Of a stretch of DNA of 22,135 nt, positions 17,938-22,135 are shown piece by piece. The stretch lies in contig DFKT01000050.1 in the NCBI GenBank assembly GCA_002373595.1, positions 1-22,135 on the forward strand, written 5' to 3'. The stretch comes from Lachnospiraceae bacterium UBA3638. GTDB lineage: Bacteria; Bacillota; Clostridia; Lachnospirales; Lachnospiraceae. The stretch's first letter is position 1; every line of letters begins with the position of its first letter. The notes beneath the pieces were generated by a model that worked only from the letters and a program-made list of their open reading frames with translations, was not told the DNA's origin and searched no databases. The position numbers and the translations under genes were made by a program.

Positions 17938-18732
17938 ATGGTCAGTAAGAAATTCAGGTTTTATATAAGAGGACTGGGGATCGGTATGCTCATTACCGCC
18001 CTTATACTCATCATCTCACATAATCTTTCATCCGGTCATATGACGGATGAGGAGGTTCGTGCGCGCGCCGCTGAACTCGGAATGGTTGACGGCAGTAATT
18101 ACACCCTTGCTCAGAATGAGGAGCCTGCGAAGACCGAAAATGAAGCAGGGGACAAAGAAACTGATGACAAGGAAAACGGTAAAGGCACCGATGAAACTCA
18201 GCAGGATACGGAGCTGAGCGAGGAAGAGAAGAAAGCTCAGGAAGAAGCCGGGAAAAAGAAGGCCGAAGAAGTGGCAGAGAAGAAGAGACTGGAGGAAGAG
18301 AAAAAAGCTCAGGAAGAAGACGAGAAAAAAAAGGCCGAAGAAGAGGCAGAGAAGAAGAGAATAGAGGAAGAAAAGAAGGCTCAGGAAGAAGCCGAGAAAA
18401 AGAAGGCCGAAGAAGAGGAAGAGAAGAAGAGAATAGAGGAAGAAAAGAAGGCTCAGGAAGAAGCCGAGAAAAAGAAAGCCGAAGAAGAAGCTGAGAAACC
18501 GGATGTGCCGACGGGGGCCGTGTCCTTCACAGTCTCGTCAGGACAGGGATCCGAGACCATCAGTTCCAACCTCTACAGAGCCGGACTCGTAGATGATGCC
18601 AAAGCATTCGACTTATATCTGGAGAATAACGGCTACAGCAGGAAACTCCGCACGGGCACATATACCATAAGCCCCGGACTTTCATACAGTGAGCTGGCGC
18701 AGATCCTTGTTAACGGCAATAAAGAACCCTGA
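17938..18732 (+). CDS. Membrane-anchored protein with KEEA repeats and a lone MltG/YceG N-terminal domain
   Basis: The 264 residues have a basic N-terminus and one membrane helix (about 12-28), an acidic polar region, four tandem 24-residue charged repeats (about 96-187, predicted long helix of Glu/Lys/Ala), and a C-terminal ~70-residue domain (VSFTVSSGQGSETISSNLYRAG...GTYTISPGLSYSELAQILVNG). That last part resembles the small LysM-like subdomain at the start of MltG/YceG endolytic transglycosylases, with the hallmark GTYxxxPGxSYxE pattern. The catalytic YceG domain is absent: the frame stops right after this subdomain and no continuation is visible downstream. It is probably a cell-wall-binding or regulatory stub rather than an enzyme. 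It begins 8 bases after the SwrB-like gene. Confidence 0.7.
   Translation: MVSKKFRFYIRGLGIGMLITALILIISHNLSSGHMTDEEVRARAAELGMVDGSNYTLAQNEEPAKTENEAGDKETDDKENGKGTDETQQDTELSEEEKKAQEEAGKKKAEEVAEKKRLEEEKKAQEEDEKKKAEEEAEKKRIEEEKKAQEEAEKKKAEEEEEKKRIEEEKKAQEEAEKKKAEEEAEKPDVPTGAVSFTVSSGQGSETISSNLYRAGLVDDAKAFDLYLENNGYSRKLRTGTYTISPGLSYSELAQILVNGNKEP
18223..18498 (+). repeat. Four 72-base tandem repeats coding a charged helix
   Basis: Units start at 18223, 18295, 18367 and 18439 (the last is partial, about 60 bases). Each encodes a 24-residue block EEKKAQEEAEKKKAEEEAEK plus KR-I/L-E. Units 2-4 are nearly identical, unit 1 has Gly and Val substitutions. The unit is in frame, so recombination or slippage would change helix length only. 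Confidence 0.85.
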
Positions 18733-18755
18733 CATTAAACATGAGGCGGATATAG

Positions 18756-19436
18756 ATGTTTTGCACTAAATGCGGAAAGAAAAATGAAGACGGAGCAGCA
18801 TTCTGCTCGGGATGCGGCGAGAGACTTATGGCTGCTCCTGCATCGCAGGTAAGTAACAATGCCGCAAACATCGGAATGCCTCAAATGCAGCCGGCAAGTG
18901 CATCATATCAGCCAATGGGAGCTGCGTGTGATGCAAAATACATTCTTCCTCAGACTCCGAACCGCGAGTGCGCGATATATGTATATCAGGACAGAGTCGA
19001 GTTTTACGGGAAGTTCATGTACCTCAGGGATAAGGACTTCTACAAAGCAAATACGGACAGGGACTATGCTCTCACAAACGAATTCATAGGCATCGGCCCT
19101 CTTGCCATGCGTTCCTGGAAAAAGACTCTCACTTTTGTAGTGATGGCGACTGTCATGGAGATCATCAAGTCGATCGTTGACTGGTGTTCCGATATGGCAG
19201 AGAAAGCCGATAAAGTAACGAGCCTTGTCGGGCACCGCACCGAGATGCCCGAGTGGCCCGGATATATTGTAAATATCATAGCTTTCGCATGCCTCGTATA
19301 TGCGATAGTTTTATTTTTCTCCAAGAAAAAAGTAATAGAGATATCATTCCTCTCCAAGAGGATATGCATACCGCAGGATTCCATCACTTACGATGAAATG
19401 CAGAGATTAAATTATGAAATCAAAGGAGGACATTGA
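18756..19436 (+). CDS. Zinc-ribbon membrane protein 1 of cluster (unknown function)
   Basis: First of three consecutive zinc-ribbon proteins. The N-terminus has a complete ribbon, C3-xx-C6 and C17-xx-C20 (MFCTKCGKKNEDG...FCSGCGERL), then a Gln/Ala/Pro linker (about 25-60). A beta-rich part follows (about 70-118, CAIYVYQDRVEFYGKFMYLRD), then two membrane helices (about 124-141 and 169-188) separated by a polar loop, and a last beta-helix stretch (VIEISFLSKRICI...MQRLNYEIK). This arrangement parallels the next protein and suggests a PH-like fold interrupted by a helical hairpin; that is inference. It follows the MltG-stub gene by 23 bases and has GAGGCGG upstream. No enzyme motif is seen. Confidence 0.72.
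   Translation: MFCTKCGKKNEDGAAFCSGCGERLMAAPASQVSNNAANIGMPQMQPASASYQPMGAACDAKYILPQTPNRECAIYVYQDRVEFYGKFMYLRDKDFYKANTDRDYALTNEFIGIGPLAMRSWKKTLTFVVMATVMEIIKSIVDWCSDMAEKADKVTSLVGHRTEMPEWPGYIVNIIAFACLVYAIVLFFSKKKVIEISFLSKRICIPQDSITYDEMQRLNYEIKGGH
19424..19429 (+). promoter_or_regulatory. Ribosome-binding site that fixes the start of zinc-ribbon gene 2
   Basis: AGGAGG is 9 bases before the ATG at 19439 and only 3 bases before an in-frame TTG at 19433. The spacing favours ATG 19439, giving the product an N-terminus of MVFCEECG. The site lies inside the end of zinc-ribbon gene 1, consistent with coupled translation. Confidence 0.75.
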
Positions 19437-19438
19437 TA

Positions 19439-20221
19439 ATGGTATTTTGTGAAGAGTGCGGATTTGAAAACGAAGACGGATATGTCTTTTGTGCAGGATG
19501 CGGAGCTAAGAGGAAAGAAGCCCCTGCTCAGCAAGGCACGCAGAGCACAGGCGCTCCCGCTTACGCACAGCAGCCTGTATATATGCAGCCCATTGGAGCC
19601 GGATACGGTCAGAATGCTGCAGCCAGAAGATCCAGTTTTCTCTCGGGTGCGGACCTAATAGATCCGGAGGAGAAGGTAGTAGCACAGCTCGGAAACGGAT
19701 ACCTCTCCAATGCGATCACCTATCGTAAAGCGGGTTCTATCGGAGTTACTCTTACTGACAGGAGAGTATACCTGAAGGGCAGATTTATAAACGGCGGAGA
19801 CGAGATCTCACATGCAGGAATTTTCGGATTCTGGTTTAGATTCAGAGATCTCTTCAAGAGAAAGATGAACGATCAGATCCTTGATATCAGGGATGTAACC
19901 GGCACTTGGTTTGAGTATGTGGATGATGTATGGTTCATCATACTTGCGATCTTTTGGGGCATTGCAATGATCGTATTCTTTGTCATCGGATTAGAGATGT
20001 ATGATGATTATTTTGCTTTAGCAGGAGGATCGGTCATCTTTATCGTTGTCAATATTCTTGCATATTTCCTGTCCCGTCATACGGATTTTTGCATTGAGTA
20101 TGCGGGTGGAACCATAAGCTTCAATGCGGATATAGTCGGTGTTCCCGCAGTTCGCGATTTCCATAAGCAGCTTCGACGTGTTAAGGATCATCATATGGAC
20201 CTTCTGGAGGGCAGGAAGTAA
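19439..20221 (+). CDS. Zinc-ribbon membrane protein 2 of cluster (unknown function)
   Basis: The 260 residues have a zinc ribbon with C4-xx-C7 and C18-xx-C21, a Gln/Ala/Pro/Tyr-rich linker (about 28-65), then DLIDPEEKVVAQLGNGYLSN...GVTLTDRRVYLKGRF, which resembles bacterial PH-like domains, two membrane helices (about 165-185 and 193-212), and a final beta strand plus helix (FCIEYAGGTISF...FHKQLRRVKDH). The domain order matches zinc-ribbon protein 1, so the two look like diverged paralogues. The TAA overlaps the ATG of zinc-ribbon gene 3 by one base. It may sense or bind something at the membrane, but no specific function can be supported. Confidence 0.74.
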   Translation: MVFCEECGFENEDGYVFCAGCGAKRKEAPAQQGTQSTGAPAYAQQPVYMQPIGAGYGQNAAARRSSFLSGADLIDPEEKVVAQLGNGYLSNAITYRKAGSIGVTLTDRRVYLKGRFINGGDEISHAGIFGFWFRFRDLFKRKMNDQILDIRDVTGTWFEYVDDVWFIILAIFWGIAMIVFFVIGLEMYDDYFALAGGSVIFIVVNILAYFLSRHTDFCIEYAGGTISFNADIVGVPAVRDFHKQLRRVKDHHMDLLEGRK

Positions 20222-21450
20222 TGTTCTGCAATAAGTGTGGTGCAGTATTAAAGGGAAATGCCAGATTCTGCGACAAATGCGGAGCTCCCGTTAAACAGCC
20301 CGGAGGGGGTGCAGGTGTAAATGCGGGATCAGTCAATGCGGCCTCCGGTATGCCTCAGGCACCTGTGTCACCGCTGGGCCCTTCGGTCAGAGTCGGTGAG
20401 ATACTTAAGGACCGCAGAGGACTTCTCTGGTCCGAAGATTCGCCTGTGTCTGTAACCGACTGGAACATTCGCCAGAAATCCGCTGACAAAACAGCCCTTT
20501 ATATCAGCGTGGATAATCTGACGGGCAAACCTGTCTCGGCTATTTATTTCTCTTTTAAGGGTTACAATTTCCTCAAAGAGGAGAAGTGCGATATAGATGA
20601 GGCACCCTTCCTTGATCTTAATCTGATGCCGTACGCATCCATGCTTCTGGCTTCCTATGAACTTCCCGATGATACGATCAGGAGTGTTGAACTTACAGTG
20701 ACCAATGTTGTATTTTCGGATGACACCATTTGGAAGAACGAGAAGTCGGTCATGCTGGATGAGGTTAATACCGAAGGAGAACAGGAACTCATCCCGGCTG
20801 AGTACAATCCGGAAGTATTCAGACTGATGCGGGATATGTATCCCGCAGGCTCTGCGAGGATGAGCGCAGGTATGCTCGGATACGGCAAATTCCCCTTAGA
20901 TAAAAAGAAATACTGGCTCTGCGGATGCGGTGCGTTCAGTATAGATACTAAGTGCTCAAAGTGCGGTATCGATAAGGAGCTTGTCTTCAGGATCCTCACC
21001 AATGAGAGTTTCGAAGAGAACAGAGCAGCATATAACGCCGAATTGGAAAGAGCTGCCGAGGAACAGCGCAAAGCAGTCGAAGAGCAGAACCGCCGCCTCG
21101 AACAGCAGCGTATGATAGAGCAGCAACAGCTCGCCGAACAGCAGGCTATCTATGAACAGCAGCGCGCAATGGAAGAACAGCGCCGTTTCGAGAAGAGACA
21201 GCAAAAGGAACAGCAGCGTCTTGCAGAGCAGCAGCGTATCATTGCCCTTCAGAGAGAATATATGGAGCAGCAGCAGGCTAAGATGCAGGCTCAGGCACAG
21301 CAGATGTACGTCCGGTCTGCTATGCCCACGGACGCTCCTGCTGCGGAGATTCCTGCCGGGACAACCGGAGAGTTTGTTTTCTGCGCCCATTGCGGTGCAA
21401 AGATGTCGTCCGATGATATTTTCTGTCCCGAGTGTGGTGAGCACGTATAA
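20221..21450 (+). CDS. Multi-zinc-ribbon protein 3 of cluster with Gln/Glu coiled coil (unknown function)
   Basis: The 409 residues hold three Cys clusters: an N-terminal ribbon (C3/C6, C17/C20), a middle one (C234-x-C236, C245-xx-C248, with CxC rather than CxxC first), and a C-terminal ribbon (C388/C391, C402/C405). Between the first two is a beta-rich domain of about 140 residues (about 55-195; ALYISVDNLTGKPVSAIYFSFKGYNF). A long Gln/Glu/Arg-rich predicted coiled coil (about 264-360) links to the last ribbon. No membrane helix is visible, unlike proteins 1 and 2, so it could be a soluble partner. Its ATG overlaps the previous stop, so it is coupled to protein 2. Confidence 0.75.
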   Translation: MFCNKCGAVLKGNARFCDKCGAPVKQPGGGAGVNAGSVNAASGMPQAPVSPLGPSVRVGEILKDRRGLLWSEDSPVSVTDWNIRQKSADKTALYISVDNLTGKPVSAIYFSFKGYNFLKEEKCDIDEAPFLDLNLMPYASMLLASYELPDDTIRSVELTVTNVVFSDDTIWKNEKSVMLDEVNTEGEQELIPAEYNPEVFRLMRDMYPAGSARMSAGMLGYGKFPLDKKKYWLCGCGAFSIDTKCSKCGIDKELVFRILTNESFEENRAAYNAELERAAEEQRKAVEEQNRRLEQQRMIEQQQLAEQQAIYEQQRAMEEQRRFEKRQQKEQQRLAEQQRIIALQREYMEQQQAKMQAQAQQMYVRSAMPTDAPAAEIPAGTTGEFVFCAHCGAKMSSDDIFCPECGEHV

Positions 21451-21459
21451 ATTGTTAAA

Positions 21460-21489
21460 GAGGAAATAGTTATGTATGAGGAAATAGTT
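21460..21489 (+). repeat. 12-base direct repeat around the start of the 73-residue gene
   Basis: GAGGAAATAGTT occurs at 21460-21471, where it serves as ribosome-binding site and abuts the ATG at 21472, and again at 21478-21489 inside the coding region (E-E-I-V). The 18-base period is in frame. It looks like a small local duplication. Confidence 0.6.
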
Positions 21490-21693
21490 GCGATCAATGT
21501 TATGAATATGGGTATACTGATCTTGATCGCGCTGGTAATATTTATTACGATCGCTTCGGTTATTATGATGTTTTTGAATGGAGGCAGAAGTGCTGTAAAG
21601 GGCCTCTTGGTATTAATTTCTTTGATCACGGTCATATTTGTTCTAATGGCTTTTTATGTCGGCACCCATTCTGTGGCTCATATATACAGATAG
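21472..21693 (+). CDS. Small two-helix membrane protein (unknown function)
   Basis: A 73-residue product with two hydrophobic helices (about 12-34 and 43-62) joined by a short polar loop (NGGRSAVKG), with both termini short. The family is not recognised. It sits 21 bases after the third zinc-ribbon gene in the same direction and is the last gene before the rpsB promoter. Its ribosome-binding site, GAGG, lies about 8 bases upstream in a 12-base repeat whose second copy falls just inside the gene. The small size leaves some doubt that it is expressed, but the strong alternation of hydrophobic helices and the good start support a real gene. Confidence 0.62.
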   Translation: MYEEIVAINVMNMGILILIALVIFITIASVIMMFLNGGRSAVKGLLVLISLITVIFVLMAFYVGTHSVAHIYR

Positions 21694-21718
21694 TCACAAT
21701 TTACACTTTATTTTTCTC
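21694..21718 (+). other. Start of the 211-base gene-free stretch before rpsB
   Basis: This A/T-rich stretch contains a T-run (TTTATTTTTCTC) but no hairpin before it, so I see no intrinsic terminator for the upstream operon. The rest of the 211-base stretch holds the promoter, 5' hairpin and structured leader listed separately. Confidence 0.5.
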
Positions 21719-21747
21719 TTGCAAGAAAACCCACATTGTTGTAATAT
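21719..21747 (+). promoter_or_regulatory. Predicted sigma-A promoter for rpsB
   Basis: TTGCAA (21719-21724) and TAATAT (21742-21747) are 17 bases apart, the optimal spacing for the housekeeping sigma factor. A start near 21753-21755 would give a 5' leader of about 150 bases. This would let rpsB be expressed independently of the motility operon, as is known in Bacillus. Confidence 0.65.
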
Positions 21748-21760
21748 ATATGAGTTGTCG

Positions 21761-21778
21761 TCTGCCGATTTCGGCAGA
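21761..21778 (+). promoter_or_regulatory. Hairpin at the 5' end of the rpsB transcript
   Basis: TCTGCCGA and TCGGCAGA are perfect reverse complements; a 7-bp stem with an AUUU loop can form (21761-21778). It starts within about 10 bases of the predicted transcript start, where it might protect the 5' end. The following bases (TAAAATATT) contain no U-run, so it is not a terminator. Confidence 0.5.
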
Positions 21779-21789
21779 TAAAATATTCA

Positions 21790-21874
21790 CGCGTCTTTTG
21801 CGCTGTGCAGGTTCCCTTCGGGGTAGGCACAGCAGCCGGTATGTAAGCTCATACGCATAGCGGAGAAGGGCGCG
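21790..21874 (+). promoter_or_regulatory. Structured rpsB leader, candidate S2 autoregulatory element
   Basis: Three stems can be drawn by hand. A closing stem pairs CGCGUCUUUU (21790-21799) with GAAGGGCGCG (21865-21874), 10 bp including three G-U. Inside it GCTGTGC (21802-21808) pairs with GCACAGC (21827-21833), capped by CCC-UUCG-GGG (21814-21823), a stable UUCG tetraloop. A third stem is GTATG (21839-21843) with CATAC (21850-21854). The ribosome-binding site AGGAG (21893-21897) lies 18 bases after the closing stem. Many ribosomal-protein genes are controlled by the protein binding its own leader, so S2 is the inferred ligand; this specific element was not matched to a known family. Confidence 0.6.
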
Positions 21875-21904
21875 GAAGCATAAACCAAGAAAAGGAGAAA
21901 TGTA

Positions 21905-22135
21905 ATGAGCGTAATTTCAATGAAAGAACTGTTGGAGGCAGGTGTACACTTCGGACACCAGACAAGACGTTGGAACCCTAAGATGGCTCCCTACATCTAC
22001 ATGGAGCGCAACGGGATCCACATCATCGACCTCCAGAAGAGCGTAGGCAAGGTTGACGAGGCTTACAAGGCTGTATCCGAGATCGCTGCACAGGGCGGTA
22101 TCATCCTCTTCGTAGGAACCAAGAAGCAGGCTCAG
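21905..22135 (+). CDS. rpsB: Ribosomal protein S2 (3' truncated by window edge)
   Basis: The first 77 residues of 30S ribosomal protein S2: [19 protein letters not shown], then [26 protein letters not shown] and FVGTKKQAQ, all highly conserved S2 signatures. The frame is open to the last base. AGGAG lies 7 bases before the ATG. Downstream tsf (EF-Ts) is expected in Firmicutes but is outside the window. This marks the boundary between the motility-linked cluster and the translation genes, as in Bacillus. Confidence 0.98.
   Translation, partial: MSVISMKELLEAGVHFGHQTRRWNPKMAPYIYMERNGIHIIDLQKSVGKVDEAYKAVSEIAAQGGIILFVGTKKQAQ

Noticed and set aside
18223..18498. Tandem repeats as a CRISPR array or non-coding repeat
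   Set aside because: There are no unique spacers, and the repeats are in frame within a continuous coding region.
17938..18732. Frameshifted or broken full-length mltG
   Set aside because: The sequence after the stop (18733-18755 and the next gene) does not contain YceG catalytic-domain residues in any plus-strand frame I read, so a simple frameshift does not explain the short form. A larger deletion cannot be excluded.
21761..21780. Hairpin as terminator for the upstream operon
   Set aside because: No U-run follows on the + strand, and it lies downstream of the predicted rpsB promoter.

Overview
The window is a continuous, fully co-oriented (+ strand) stretch of the flagellar/chemotaxis (fla/che) operon of a motile Firmicute. 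It is followed by a small tail of poorly known genes and then the start of rpsB. The gene order cheY-fliO-fliP-fliQ-fliR-flhB-flhA-flhF-flhG-[PilZ]-cheB-cheA-cheW-cheC-cheD-[small membrane protein]-sigD-...-rpsB matches the Bacillus/Clostridium fla/che layout. The CheC/CheD adaptation genes, separate fliR and flhB, the FapA (DUF342) gene and protein style suggest a clostridial bacterium, probably Lachnospiraceae; this assignment is inference from recall, not a database search.

Layout. Positions 1-332 hold the 3' part of cheY, lacking about 11 N-terminal residues. Positions 332-5916 encode the export gate (FliO, FliP, FliQ, FliR, FlhB, FlhA). Positions 5917-8216 encode the FlhF GTPase and FlhG ATPase, which set flagellar number and placement. 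Positions 8238-8957 encode a YcgR-like PilZ protein, linking c-di-GMP to motility. Positions 8977-13997 encode chemotaxis signalling and adaptation (CheB, CheA, CheW, CheC, CheD). Positions 13997-17929 hold a small membrane protein, sigma-D, FapA, a soluble unknown and a SwrB/DUF6115-like membrane protein. Positions 17938-18732 encode a membrane-anchored protein with four charged repeats and only the small N-terminal domain of MltG/YceG. Positions 18756-21693 hold three consecutive zinc-ribbon proteins and a small two-helix membrane protein. Positions 21694-21904 hold a promoter and a strongly structured 5' leader for rpsB, which begins at 21905 and runs off the window.

How the genes work together. 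CheA/CheW read receptors; CheB and CheD modify receptors; CheC removes phosphate from CheY-P and binds CheD; CheY acts on the switch. The export gate secretes flagellar parts, FlhF/FlhG place the basal body, PilZ can slow the motor when c-di-GMP is high, and sigma-D turns on late flagellar genes. Most gaps are under 50 bases and several genes overlap by 1-4 bases, so transcriptional and translational coupling is likely. I see no convincing factor-independent terminator anywhere in the window.

Least explained parts: the zinc-ribbon cluster and the MltG-domain stub between the motility operon and rpsB, the small unknowns at 13997 and 16693, the intergenic inverted repeats (fliP-fliQ and cheB-cheA), and the three-stem rpsB leader. 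No gene-free stretch exceeds about 210 bases. I found no tRNA, rRNA, CRISPR or mobile element.
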